Shown: positions 48,037 to 59,900 of the stretch, one piece after another
Layout: each line of letters opens with the position of its first letter
Numbering within the stretch: the first letter of the stretch is position 1
Source: Uloborus plumipes
Taxonomy: Eukaryota; Arthropoda; Arachnida; Araneae; Uloboridae
Direction of reading: 5' to 3'
NCBI GenBank assembly: GCA_038373865.1
Contig: JAXGGA010001091.1
Coordinates: 62,001 to 126,000 of the forward strand
DNA length: 64,000 nt
Program-made: the position numbers and the translations under genes
The notes under the pieces: model-generated
What the model was told of the DNA's origin: nothing
Databases searched by the model: none
What the model saw: only the letters and a program-made list of their open reading frames with translations

Positions 48037-48305
48037 GTTGTTGTTGTTTCTAATACCACTCGGGTATCCGAGCCCGAGCAGATGAAATCTACTCGATTTA
48101 AGGCAGGATAGGTACGCTGCTTTCGTTTCTACGAGCACCATTAAGATGGAAGCTCGATTTAGCTCAACACACATGCCATAAGGACCCGTTTATAGGGTAG
48201 GCATCCATTCATATCACACTTTCGCACACAGAAAGGACAATGACAGGAGAGAGAGAAAGTACGTCCATGCCCCAGCCGGGATTTGAACCCGGGGCCACCG
48301 CATCA
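48037..48305 (-). mobile_element. tRNA-derived SINE, copy 3 (5'-truncated, 12-bp duplication)
   Basis: On the minus strand it starts inside the tRNA head (GGCCCCGGGTTCAAATCCCG keeps the B box; the A box is missing) and ends in an (AAC)n tail, seen as GTTGTTGTTG on plus. AGTTTATACGTT is perfectly repeated at 48025-48036 and 48306-48317. Truncation at the 5' end with a target duplication is typical of LINE-driven retroposition. The 3' body differs from copy 2, so it may be a subfamily. Confidence 0.85.
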
Positions 48306-48350
48306 AGTTTATACGTTATACTTACAATGGAGGTTAAAGGATTTGATAAA

Positions 48351-48354
<4 letters not shown>

Positions 48355-48399
<45 letters not shown>
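48355..48399. repeat. (TA)n microsatellite
   Basis: About 22 uninterrupted TA repeats. Confidence 0.95.
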
Positions 48400-48400
<1 letters not shown>

Positions 48401-50631
48401 GTATAACTTTATCACATCTTGTCGCAAACTGATTAATTAAATTGATGTTAAAAATAATGGTGGAATTTAAAAAATAATACTATTTTTCTTGTGCTTATTT
48501 TTGAGGAAATGGTGGATTTGCTAAACTTGCAACACTTTTAGCCAGTTGTGTATAGAGCTTAAAAAATGCTTGTCCTATTTTATTTCCTAATGATATAAAA
48601 GAGTTTATGTGAACTCTTTTTCTGTGTATGAAAAAAAAATATTTGAGAGACTTGTTATTTTAACACAAGTGAATTGGAGGTACTGCTTTGTAACATGAAA
48701 TAGAAAAAGTCTAATATAATTAGTTGCTTTTAAGGTGAAAAAGAAAAGTATATGGTACTCAAATTTCACACGCACTCAGGAACTATATTGTTACTCACTC
48801 TAGTTGAGTAACAACTTCTTGGAAAACGTATCACAAAGAGCAAAAAAACTATTGCAGTCGTTTTAGAATGACAACATTTTTTGTAGAAGATAAGAGTTGA
48901 GAAACGAAATATCTCTTAAAGAATAGAATATTTTTTAGAAAAAGAATGTCGAGAGTTTATTTTTCTGCCCTAAGAGTGTGCATGACGTGATTATAGATTT
49001 CATGAGTATAAAAAAAAGTCTTTAGAAAAATCTCTGTTTCTACATAAGTATTGGCAAGGGTAAAACTCTCATTTTTAAACGCCTTATTTCTCTTGAAAAA
49101 TGTAAAACTTAATTCCTGTTAAAATTGTCCTGTTTTTTTAGTTACACATTAATCTGTCCTTTAAATATTGTGAACTTATTTTAAAGAAAATGAAAAATAG
49201 TTTTGCCTTACATAGTAGAAGTTTTCTTTGTTTAAATTAATCTTACATTCCACGTATATTCATAATCGTCTGTGAAAACGTTAAAAGTGGGAATGCCGAG
49301 AGTAGAGAAACGTAGTATAAAAGAACAAGTAACATTAACAGTGAAGAAAATCTGTGTACCTGGTGTACATTTGTGAAGGAGTAGATATTTCTTTCATCGT
49401 ATTCATACATTTCTAAAACCTCCATAATACATACCATCATTCTATGGAAATGTACTTATGTATTATAGATACAATACAAATATATATTATTTTTGAAAAT
49501 ACAAATATAAATGAATTGGCAAATCGTTAAAACTTATTGTTACTTATACTACTTAAACTTTTAACGACTAATTTATCTTTTCTCCTTTCATTCTTCAGTT
49601 AATGTTTTGCTGTATCGAAATGCTCTTTCTTAAGGAAAGTGTTTCCGTGTTTGTGTAAGGCAATCTTTGTTAATGCAATCTTTGTTTAAATTTTTAAAAA
49701 GACGAAAACTGAAAGATGCAGCTTACGCTTTCAACTCCAGCGCGAATAAGATAAACCGTGTTAATGTATTATTGAATCTCCAGAGAGAAATATCGCTTTC
49801 TGGTGGGTAATTGAAGATTCAGGTGAGAGGAATTGGCAAAGGGTGATTGAGAAGCGATATTAGAATAATTCAGTAATGTGGGAATGATCCAAATCTAGTA
49901 CTTATAGACAGCAATAATGTATGAAACGCCTTTTCGTTATAGTACTTGAAGCTAACCGTCCTAGACTAGAAATTACGGCTTACGAAACTAAGAATTTCAA
50001 ACCAACTTTTATGTGAAATTAATGAGAGTTTTACAAATTTACGAGAAGGTAAAAATAAACTTATTTCAACTTTATTGCAAATTTAGCTTCACCAAAGTTA
50101 ACTTATAAAGATGTACATAATGAATAAAATACTTAAAATTTTGTTTTTTACAAGTAATTAGGGTCAATCTGGTTTCATACAGAAGGTTTTGCAAGGCAGA
50201 TTTGTTGTTGTTTTTTTGCATTTTATTTCAGTACGACTCCAACACGCTGAAGAAATTTTGCACCTTTTTAGGGAGTTACCTCAAACCGGGATGGGTTGTT
50301 GGCACTGAGATGATTTGGATTAACTTCGTAGTAGTAGTTCTAAGGTATTTCAACTTATGTTTGTGCCAAAAAGAAGTCCTCTTTGCAGTGAACTAAACCC
50401 AAATTAATTTAGCAATGAATTTTTATATACATTTTGTTTTTTTTTTAGTTGAAAATACATTAAACTACATATATACTGAGTACAAAAATTTTGACAATCA
50501 GTGGGGTCTAAGGCCCCCTACTTATAAGAAAACGGTTTCCCATCGCATTCACCCTCTGTTGACCTCTCATTTAAGTACAAGGAGTGGTACTTTCAAGTAC
50601 CAGCATGATTCCAGCCATTAAGGATTCATAA
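48400..50631. other. AT-rich noncoding stretch
   Basis: No exon, RNA gene or structured repeat recognised over 2.2 kb. Confidence 0.5.
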
Positions 50632-50633
50632 TA

Positions 50634-51274
50634 CAGTCGAACCTGTTTATCTCGAAAACCTCTCTATATGTCGAAATTTTTCAATTTTCCTGCTTTTACA
50701 GCATGAATATAATGTTTTTTCTCATCTTTATCTCGAAGGATTTTTCCGGAAAGCCTCTATATCTCGAATTTTAACAACTCTCATTTTTGAATTTCATCCC
50801 CAGCCACCTTTATCAATGGTATAATTTGGAGACAAAAATCATCTTCTGTGCAATCATTCAAAGACTATGTTCGTAGTTAAAGGCATGCATTAACTTGCCA
50901 CTGGTATAGTCATCACAATTAGTAAAACGTGGACTCACAACATGTCGTACAGTCAGGGACGTCATTTCAAATTTTTCCATGGGGGGGGGGGGACAAAGGG
51001 TCCAAACACAATGCAATTTCACCGGAGAACGTCAAAAACCACGCCCACTTATATGTAAATACATTGATTTCTCAAAGCCGGCTGACCCCCCTAAATGACG
51101 GGCCTGCGCACAGTAAAATATTTAACAATGTCAATGCAAAACAATCTATTAAGTATTTGACTTAGTTCCAATTGATTATTTTTGTAAATTTTATCACAAC
51201 CTCTGAATTTTGAAACCTCCGTATCTCGAATTTTTCTTCCATCCCGTGAAATTCGAGATAGACAGGTTTGACTG
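50634..51274. mobile_element. pogo/Tigger-like MITE split by a hAT MITE
   Basis: CAGTCGAACCTGTTTATCTC at the left and GAGATAGACAGGTTTGACTG at the right are flanked by TA (50632-50633, 51275-51276). Repeated subterminal TATCTCGAA motifs (near 50650, 50729, 50758, 51224) are typical of pogo-group ends. About 485 bp after removal of the nested hAT MITE at 50954-51106; no transposase. Confidence 0.8.
50954..51106 (+). mobile_element. hAT-type MITE, copy 3
   Basis: CAGGGACGTCATTTCAAA … AAATGACGGGCCTG with flanks cgtacagt / cgcacagt (7 of 8). Shorter than the others because the second G run and most of the C run are missing. Nested in the pogo-like MITE, hence younger. Confidence 0.85.
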
Positions 51275-51569
51275 TACTAAACTAATATAAGATGACTTCT
51301 GAGTCCCGTCAGAGCATAAAGGGTTAAATGGTATTATGTTGTTGGAAGTTTACTAACCACTCAAATGTAATGAAATATGTTTTCGTGCTTTTCGCTATTA
51401 GGAACGGAAAAATAAGTCTGGTTTTTGCTTTTGCAAACCACAAAAGATTACTATCAGTTCAAGAAGTTTCTTTGCAATAAATAGTTTAATTCTGGCTTTT
51501 TGATAATACTGGAAAATTATGCATCGTCATCTACCAAGAAATTCAAAGGGTAATTATTTATTTTCCATG

Positions 51570-52458
51570 TGGAGGAATGTGGGGAAAAGTGGAATAGTTA
51601 AGTTTACTAACCTACCTCAAGAAGAACAAATAGGAGCTTTGCTCTAAAAATTGTTGCACATAAAGAAGAAATAATGTATTTTGTCATACAACTTTCGTTG
51701 AATTATTTTTAATCTTTGACAGTTTTTATGCACTTTAAAAAAATTGTGGAAAATTTGCACCTCAAAAAATCATGGGCCAAAGTGAAAACTAAAATATTTT
51801 TGGGTTGAAAAAATTTCTATCCGACGATTAACAGTAATTTTCATCGAATGAATGCTTAAATAAACGAAAAAATAATTATTAATGAAAAATAAAAGAATAA
51901 GTACATAAATAAATTAATGAATTAATTAATATGCGAGAAAAATAAATGAGTGAATAAAATAGAGAATAAATAAGAAAATGAGTTAATGAATGAGTAAATA
52001 AGTAAATCATTAAGTTAATGTAAATAAATTAATGAATGAAGAAATACGTACGTGATTTAATAAATGAATGAATAAGTAAACGAAATGAACTACTTCACTT
52101 TGCCCCGCGTGCACTTGACAAATTACATTGAACATTTAAAACAAAAAAATGCCTAGTATTAACTAAATAAGGATTGCACTGGACATCAGTAGATCTCAGT
52201 TAATAGTTTAAGTGATAATTATAAAAATTTTATCATTTTATAATAACAAGAAATATTTTTGAAAAACCACGAATATTGCGATAACGGTATCAAATTTTGA
52301 AAATGGCTTGTATAATTTTTTTCGTTGATCTTTGGAGCTACTTATTTTATGACAGGAATAAACTATATGTCTAGTAACTTAGTTAAAGTATTGCTAGATA
52401 AGTAGAGCTGCAAACTGTGAAAATATTTTACCATTTCACTTTGCCCCGCATTGCCCTA
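51570..52458. mobile_element. ~890-bp foldback element (GGGGCAAAGTGAAA family)
   Basis: The left end GGAGGAATGTGGGGAAAAGT is the imperfect inverse of the right end TTTCACTTTGCCCCGCATTG, then CCCTA. The right arm matches 15413-15600 in reverse. The centre (51840-52080) is a degenerate AAATGAATGAATAAGT array. No coding region. Confidence 0.6.
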
Positions 52459-53975
52459 CTTCAATATTACGTTTAAAAAAATATTGCAGCTTTTGCTTTA
52501 ACTCTTTTCTAACATAGTGTGTCGATTTGTAGGTTGTTATAGAAGAAGATTCATCTTTTTTTCCTCTGCTTGGCTTTTGTGAAGTGGTGTATGAGTATAT
52601 AAAAATTTGTTGACATAGACGTATGAGATACAATAAAATCAGTACTTTTGAAAGAATATGGTTAGATTAGAGCTTGCGGAGTGCCAAGCGTTTCATAAAA
52701 CCCAATATGCCATCTTTAAAAACAAACATTTTAACTGATGGAGAAAACATGACTAGCTAAAAACTACCACATTATAAAGTACAATTTCTTTGGATTGTAT
52801 TGTGGTCAATATTGCTAGTCCAAGCTGCATGTGTACAAGTAGATAAAAATGATTGAAAGCATGCTTGCAGAAACTAGAGAAAATCAGTTCTCTAGCGAGT
52901 GGCACAATAACAACAATTGGTCAACTCTCAGTGTTTTGCAGCGTCTTGGGAAACGCTTTTGAGCAGTTCATGATATTCCCAGTACTTAATACCTACTTCA
53001 TTGAGAAAATTTTGATATTCCATATATCCTTACTATTTATTCTATTATACCCTCCTTTCATATAATATTTTATTACGACTAACGTTTTCAAATATTGATA
53101 AGTCAAGTTAAGCTCAAGTACTTTCATTCACGTTTCAAATCGCTTGAAATTAAAAATAAAAGAAGATATGTGGTCAACAAAAGTAACCGAAAGAAAAAAA
53201 ATGTTCCTAAACAAAACAAAAAAAAAAGTCACAACAGCAAACATAACATTTAGTACAAACCTTAAATACTTTTATACAAAAAACCTCATCTCAACAAACG
53301 TAGAAACTTCCGACGGTAACGATGTTCGGTTGGGGGACATTTTCTTATTGATTTGGTCTTTCTTCTTGGATCTCTCCAACTTTTATTTGTTCTCTGTCCG
53401 TTTGGTGAATCCTTCTTTTTGCTTAACAGCTTCAATTCGTTTCGTAGATGAATCAAACGATAAAATTCGTTTTTTTTTCTTTCTTTTCTTCAACTAATAT
53501 AGGGTTATATGGAATACTTAAAAACTTCCATGCTTTTGCTGAATCACGATAAGTCTACATTTTCAGTTAAAGAGCTGCGTTCATGTTCATGTTGGGTGAC
53601 ATTTTAAAAGAAATTATTTTTTAGAGAAATGAATATGTTACTATTTCCTTTTTGCCAGCTCTTCAAGTTAAACTATTGAAATGACGAGATCAGATCAGCG
53701 GAAATTTGGGAAAGTTGATCTCTAAAAGTCCTTTATGACCCGGACCCAAAAATGGAAATTGAACTTCTCTGTATCATTGCTGCTACACAGAAGTAATTTT
53801 GCGAATCAAAGGCATAGCTGAAGCTCAAAACTTGAAGCATTCCTACTCCTGATATCACACATGTTTTATTTTTATTAATGAAAAACTTCTTTCATGTATT
53901 TAAACAATAATTGGATGTTACATCAGTTAAATAAATTTTCATTTAAAAACATTTTTACGTTATTTCTACTACGAA
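52459..53975. other. Noncoding stretch with a strand-skewed patch
   Basis: No gene recognised. 53144-53497 has an open plus-strand frame of 117 codons: lysine-rich at the start (A-rich DNA) and phenylalanine-rich at the end (T-rich DNA). It reads as composition-driven, with no known domain. Confidence 0.35.
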
Positions 53976-54381
53976 CCCAAGTAGCATCAACTCATCGGAT
54001 TTTGCTCGGCCGATCAACAAACTCCTCGTAAACTGATCCTGTAACGCACGATGACATCGTTCCGATCAGTATCTGAGCACGGTTTTCGATGAGCTACTTT
54101 TCATCGGAAAGCGATATCCTTCCGATCAACTTTCCCGATGAAAATAAAATGAGCTATATTCCATCGGAAAACGATATCCTTCCGATCAAGTTTCCCGATG
54201 TAATTTCTCGGCACGGGACTGTTCTGCTCGTAAATTGCTCCAAATCTCATCGTATTCTCATCGTATTTTGCTGCTCGGATTCTGCTTGGCCGATGAGACA
54301 TATTGGATCATCGGCCGATGAGAATTTCATCGGGTTTCGATGAATGGCCGATCATCGGCCGATGAGATGATGCTGCTAGGG
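53976..54381. mobile_element. CATCGG-rich inverted-repeat element
   Basis: The left end CCCAAGTAGCATCAACTCAT mirrors the right end GATGAGATGATGCTGCTAGGG. The interior is crowded with CATCGG/CCGATG motifs and contains a tandem pair of about 57 bp (…ATCGGAAAGCGATATCCTTC… and …ATCGGAAAACGATATCCTTC…). The open frames here follow this repeat. The class is unknown and no clear target duplication is seen. Confidence 0.65.
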
Positions 54382-54527
54382 AAAAGTCATTCTTCAGTTT
54401 AAATTTTTTAAGCAATCATGATTACTCATCTATTTCACTTTGACTTTAGTTTTTTTTTATTCGTTTGGCGTGTAGTAGACAACGAGAATCATGTGAACTC
54501 GTCAGACGCTTTATGTAGCGAATGAAC

Positions 54528-54788
54528 CATAGTCATGGTGATGTGTCACGGAGGTGGGATTTGATCCCTTTGAACGTACTCCACACCGACTGAAATTCAT
54601 GAAAGTTAAATTATTTTGAAAAAAAATACAACATCTTAAGTAGTAAACGTAACATAGGCATGGTGACGTTGTGTCATGGCGGTGGAGTTGATCCCTTTGA
54701 ACGTACTCCACACCGACTGAAATTCATGAAAGTTTATTTATTATTATTATTTTGGAAAAATAAAAAGCATCTTAAGTAGTAAACGTTA
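54528..54788. repeat. Two-copy tandem duplication, period ~125 bp
   Basis: CATAGTCATGGTGATGTGTC (54528) and CATAGGCATGGTGACGTTGT (54653) open two units that share TTGATCCCTTTGAACGTACT and CCACACCGACTGAAATTCAT. Confidence 0.8.
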
Positions 54789-55657
54789 TCGTGTTGCTTT
54801 TTTCGTATGTAAAAATAGCGGTGTTTTCCTTTCTGTTTTTAACAAATTTTTTCAGACTGGATATTCTGTAATGCTATTTCTGCAAAGTTGTAAAATCTTT
54901 ACAGAACTACTTTCTGAACTACTTTAAATATTACTTTAATGCTACTTTTATCTCTCAGATGTAGTAGGGTAGATTGGGAGAAGAAGCCGTATTTGGGGGG
55001 AGGATGCTGAATCATCTGTTTTCCCTAGAAACATGAATAAAAACAACTTGCCAGTCAGTTGGAATCAATTAGCATGCACATTGAGAGTGTGTACATAAAT
55101 TGTTGTTTATTTAGCGTAGGTTTAAGGGGTGTTTGTTTTATAGTGTTTTGTTGTGTTTAACTCTCTGATGAGTACCCGAAATCATATTTAATGCCTTGGG
55201 ATAGTGTCGTTATTTTTTTGCGGGGAAGATGACCCGAAATGATCCTACTCGAAACATAGACCAAGGAGAGTACACCAAAACGTCAGAAAAATGTGATTAG
55301 ATAAAATAAATTGTATGCAGCAGTTGGATCCATGCATTGTGTACGGTCATCTTACCCCAAAAGCAATTTGGTTTACGGCATCAGTGAAAAAACATTGTAT
55401 TTCAAAGCAAAACTTTTTCCACCAATCACAAAAGTTCTTATTTTGATGATAGAGTGAATTTTTTTAAAAATTAAGCCATTGCGCTATTTTATATAAAATA
55501 ACGTTGAAAACTTCGGCGTCTTCACCCAATGTATCCTAATTATGGATGCTTGTTGTTTAAATAAAGTAGCTAACTTGGAAATTTCTGGCACTGAAGATAT
55601 TTCAACGACTTTGTATAAAATGCGCTTTTCATTTTTAGTTTTATCACCTTAAAATAA

Positions 55658-55660
<3 letters not shown>
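54789..55660. other. Noncoding stretch
   Basis: No gene recognised. GTAGGGTAGATTGGGAG at 54965 resembles, in reverse, the motif at 43036; possibly old MITE ends. Confidence 0.35.

Positions 55661-55727
<67 letters not shown>
55661..55727. repeat. (CA)n then (TA)n microsatellite
   Basis: About 16 CA repeats, CGTA, then about 16 TA repeats, ending at the left terminus of the Tc1-like element. TA repeats resume at 56946. Confidence 0.95.
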
Positions 55728-55730
<3 letters not shown>

Positions 55731-56942
55731 TGAAGTGACAAAAGTCATGGGATAGCAATATGCAAATTTTCAGATGGCAGTAGCATCGCATAGAACAGGT
55801 ATAAATGCGCAGTGCTTTTACAGAGCTTTCATTTCTGTTCAAGTTATTCATGTGAAGAGGTTTTAACGTGATGATGACCGCACGACGTGAATTAACAGAC
55901 TTTGAACGCGGAATGTTAGTTGGAGCTAGACGCATGGGTCATGCCATTTCGGAAATCGTTAGAGAATTCAACATTCCCAGATCCACTGTGTCAAGAGTGT
56001 GCCGAGAGTATGAAATTTCAGGCATAACATCCCACCATGGACAGCGCAGTGGTCGACCGCCTGCACTTAAAGATCGAGACCGGCGACGTCTGCAAAGAGT
56101 CGTAAATTCTAACAGACAAGCAACACTGCGTCAAATCACCGTAGAAATCAATGTGGGACGTACAATGGACGTGTCTGCTAGAACTGTGCGGAGAAATTTG
56201 GATTTCTTGGGCTATTCCAGCAGAAGACCGACTCGAGTGCCTTTACTGACAGAACGACATCGCTTGCAGCGACTCTCGTGGGCACGTGAGCATATCGGTT
56301 GGTCCCTAGATGAATGGAAAACCGTGGCCTGGTCCGATGAGTCACGATTTCAGCTGGTAAGAGCCGATGGTAGGGTTCGAGTGTGGCGCAGACCCCACGA
56401 AGCCATGGACCCAAACTGTCAGCAAGGCACTGTTCAAGCTGGTGGTGGCTCCGTAATGGTGTGGGCTGTTTTTTCATGGCATGGACTTGGTCCTCTAGTG
56501 CGACTGGACCGAACATTGACTGGAAATGCTTATGTGCAGCTACTTGGAGATCACTTGCAGCCATTCATGGACTTCATGTACCCAAACAACGATGGGATTT
56601 TTATGGATGACAATGCGCCATGTCACCGGGCCACAACTGTTCGCAATTGGTTTGAAGAAAATTCTGGACAATTCCAACGAATGATTTGGCCACCTAGATC
56701 GCCCGACATGAATCCCATTGAGCATTTATGGGACACCATCGAGAGGTCTGTTCGTGCCCAAAATCCTGCCCCATCAACGCTTTCACAATTATGGACGTCT
56801 ATCGAGACAGCATGGCTCAATATTCCTGCAGAAGACTTCCAACGACTTGTTGAGTCCATGCCACGTCGAGTTGTTGCACTTCGCCGGGCAAAAGGAGGGC
56901 CGACACGATATTAAGAGGTATCCCATGACTTTTGTCACTTCA

Positions 56943-56945
<3 letters not shown>
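55728..56945 (+). mobile_element. Intact Tc1/mariner element (DD36E), 1,218 bp
   Basis: 27-bp terminal inverted repeats are identical at both ends (CACTGAAGTGACAAAAGTCA, then TGGGATA). TA lies immediately outside on each side, within a TA microsatellite. One uninterrupted transposase gene fills most of the interior. With intact ends and gene, it looks recent and potentially mobile. Confidence 0.95.
55871..56914 (+). CDS. Tc1-like transposase, DD36E, 347 aa
   Basis: Cut-and-paste transposase that would bind the element's own ends and insert at TA in the nucleus. The first ATG is 55871 (MMTARRELTDFERG). Residues about 10-60 hold a first helix-turn-helix (ISEIVREFNIPRSTVSRVCR). GRPPAL follows near residue 65, in the GRPR/AT-hook position, and then a second helix-turn-helix to about 125. 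The catalytic triad is D156 (WSDESRF), D247 (DDNAPCH) and E284 (SPDMNPIEHLWD). I count 36 residues between D247 and E284, so this is DD36E rather than the usual Tc1 DD34E. The spacing fits the 'Incomer' group. The length of about 345 aa is normal. No frameshift or stop is present, and codon use is much less AT-biased than the surrounding DNA, consistent with recent arrival. Confidence 0.95.
   Translation: MMTARRELTDFERGMLVGARRMGHAISEIVREFNIPRSTVSRVCREYEISGITSHHGQRSGRPPALKDRDRRRLQRVVNSNRQATLRQITVEINVGRTMDVSARTVRRNLDFLGYSSRRPTRVPLLTERHRLQRLSWAREHIGWSLDEWKTVAWSDESRFQLVRADGRVRVWRRPHEAMDPNCQQGTVQAGGGSVMVWAVFSWHGLGPLVRLDRTLTGNAYVQLLGDHLQPFMDFMYPNNDGIFMDDNAPCHRATTVRNWFEENSGQFQRMIWPPRSPDMNPIEHLWDTIERSVRAQNPAPSTLSQLWTSIETAWLNIPAEDFQRLVESMPRRVVALRRAKGGPTRY

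Positions 56946-56986
<41 letters not shown>
56946..56986. repeat. (TA)n microsatellite, right side of the Tc1-like insertion
   Basis: About 20 TA repeats directly after the right inverted repeat; continuous with 55661-55727 before insertion. Confidence 0.95.
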
Positions 56987-56989
<3 letters not shown>

Positions 56990-59900
56990 ATAACAGTATT
57001 TAACAATATTCTTTACCTATTATAACAACTGAGGACATTTTGTACTACATACGCAGTTTATATTTTGATAATTGCACCTAATTATTTTTGTTAGTTTATT
57101 TTTTTTATAACACCTTACATGAATAAAAATCTGAAAAAGTAGACTGAATTTCATACAAAAATATTACATTTTAAACACGCAGCAGTCAACTTACAGAGCA
57201 GAAAAATTTGGGAGCAAGAAAAAAAAAAGACTTAAAAATTTAAAAAAGCGTTTTAAATTTACTCGTTGCAAAATCTTTTGGTTTCAAAGAAGTGATATTT
57301 CTTTTATTTATAAAAATAACTGAAACTATTTTGAAATTAATTTCAACTTAGGGTAAGCAAGCCCTATTTTATTGTTAGGACAAATGAAACATAAAGTTAT
57401 AAATTAAATTAATTGCGATTTTCTTTGCATGAAAACTACTTCTCAACTAACTAAAGAATTTCTCATCGAAATTCAAATTACTGTTATTATTTGGGACACA
57501 TTTTAATGCTATTTGTTGTCACAATAAAAAATTTCATTTTCAGTAAGGAATATATAATGATTTTGAGTTTATTAATACTAGAAATGTTATTTTTTTTTAA
57601 ACCGTGTATGCAATGCATGTAGTTCTTGCTTACATTTTAAAAAGTTTTTTTATCCTAGATTTTTAAAAACATGTCCTACATTTTGTGAATTGATCACTTT
57701 GACCCTTATATAGCTTAGACATCCCTTATATAGCTTAGCTCCTTTTTTAACTCAGAATCCATAAATTAGTCAAAAATATTTCATAGAATCAAATATCTGC
57801 TCCCCAGTGATTTCAACAAGCGAGTTTTGCATATTTGTTTCATACTCCATGCGTTTAGACATATGTTTCAAACGAACAAAAATTTATTATTCATCTGATA
57901 GTTTTTTCGCTACAGTTCATGATTATATTTCACAATGTTTCAATGAAAAAAATCCAGTTTTCAGCGTACCTAATTGAAAGTATCATAAGAAAGGAAAAAC
58001 GTTAAAAGGGTGATACTGACGTTTTAATGCAGAAATTACTTTTGTTGCTTATCAAGGAAGATTTAAAACGCTCTGTATTGATAATGGGTTTACTTTCTTC
58101 TTTATTTTCACAGATTTTCTCGTTTCTTTGGAATTCTTAACAAAATCCTCCAGGTTCAAAAATAACACAAAGATTCTAAGTATCATAAGGTTGTGGGAAA
58201 GAAAAACAAATATGTTTACAGAAAGAATGCTTTTTCTGTCGAAAAACTTTTTAGAAAACATGTTTTAACCTTCGTTTCACTTTTTTCCTTTTTTGAGGTT
58301 GCTTATAAATGAGGTTGTCAGTCGTAAGACGTATTGTCATCATAATTCTGCTTTCATACGGGTTGGTGTCTGTACTATATTGCTAGCTCCACTTCTTCAT
58401 CATTAAACTCTACTTAAACGTCTACTCTAGGCAAATTTTACTCGCTCTTTTTTTTCTGCGTATTTAATTTGCTAAGGTTCAAAGACCTTTGTGCCGTTTA
58501 GATCTTAATGTAAGTTTGCATTTTGATCGTAATTTGTGTTTGCATTTAGTGTTGTTCAAAAGATTCATTTCTTTGCAAATAGCGCTTTGCTGAAAATTTC
58601 AATTATCAGTATTATGAGTAGATGTGTGGCCGTTTTTTACCGAGAGTCTTCAAAATTAGCTTAAATCATTGATTAGGCAAATATATATACCTAACGTGAA
58701 ATTAAGAGATATATGTATGAAATTTAATTAAAGTTATTAGTTTATCTAAACGTTTCTAAAAGCTATATTTTCCCCCAAGAAGTGTTGCCTTTTGAGGCAC
58801 TAGTAATCTAATTAACAAGGCACTAGTGCCCTATGTTATTATGCACTAGTAGATGATTAGTCATTTAGAGGAGTCATCAGAGATGCTGAAAACTCATAGA
58901 AAATTATAGAAAATGCTTTGATGTAAGCTTAAAATGCTGGAGAAAATTTCAAAAATGATTGCTCAAATTTTTAGAAAAATGAAAATTCCTGCATCGTTGA
59001 CTAAATCAGGCAAATAGTGTTAATTGGGGTAAGAGGGTCACTAGGATAATTGAATCCCCCCCCCCCGATAAAACTCGAACTATGACGTTTTTTTAGCAAA
59101 TGCGGCGAAGCCTTAGATTTACGCGATTGGAAACCCATGTCACTGTGGGGAAAACTCGATGATTTAAAATGTTTATCTGTAGCCAGTTTCTATTTGTTGA
59201 GTTAAAATACTTGTAATTGATTTTAGTATGATATTTTAAAAGGATTTTCAAGTGTCCCTCTTTATTATGCTCTTGCTACTAGCATATTTTACTAGTAAGA
59301 ATTATTTTTTCTTTTCCATGTTTACCATGTCCTCACAAACAATAAAATCTATTTAAATTCAAAATGCTTTCTGGGCCATTTTCTTTTTTCAATTTTTAAT
59401 TTAATCTTAGAATGTGTGTGTGCTCTAATCATGTGAAATTAAAATAAGGATGAAAAACTCAACAAAGAATAATTGATAATAATGTCTTAAGTTCTTTTAG
59501 TATATTTGTGAGAAAATCTCTTAAAAAAAGTCTTTAGAATCTAAGCATTGAGCAAGCTTTAATGCTGTTTTAATACTGCTTGTTATTAGGACACTTTTCT
59601 AAGTTTTTGTAAAATTGCGAAAATTTCTATTTTTTTGCAGTAATCTTGACTTTTGCAAATATAGCTGATCTCCAATGCCATATACAAATCCCATGAGCAT
59701 TACTTATAAAATAATGAGCATTATCATAGATTATTGTGTTCTAATGTTCATTTAAAAAAAACGGGTCGCGCATTAGGAGGCTTTACTCTCCTAATAAGCA
59801 CCAATTACTTTAAATTGACGTTTTTGTCGATTATTTCTTGCTATTACTTAACCATAAACAAATATGATAATAGAAGATTCTCTACTTACATGGTAAAAGC

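Noticed and set aside
53144..53497. 117-codon frame as a membrane protein
   Set aside because: The phenylalanine-rich end follows T-rich DNA; residue use is explained by composition.
55570..55935. 121-codon minus-strand frame
   Set aside because: Its middle is the translated CA/TA microsatellite and the element end.
56178..56564. 128-codon minus-strand frame, and other frames at 56383-56859
   Set aside because: Antisense or shifted shadows of the Tc1-like transposase gene.
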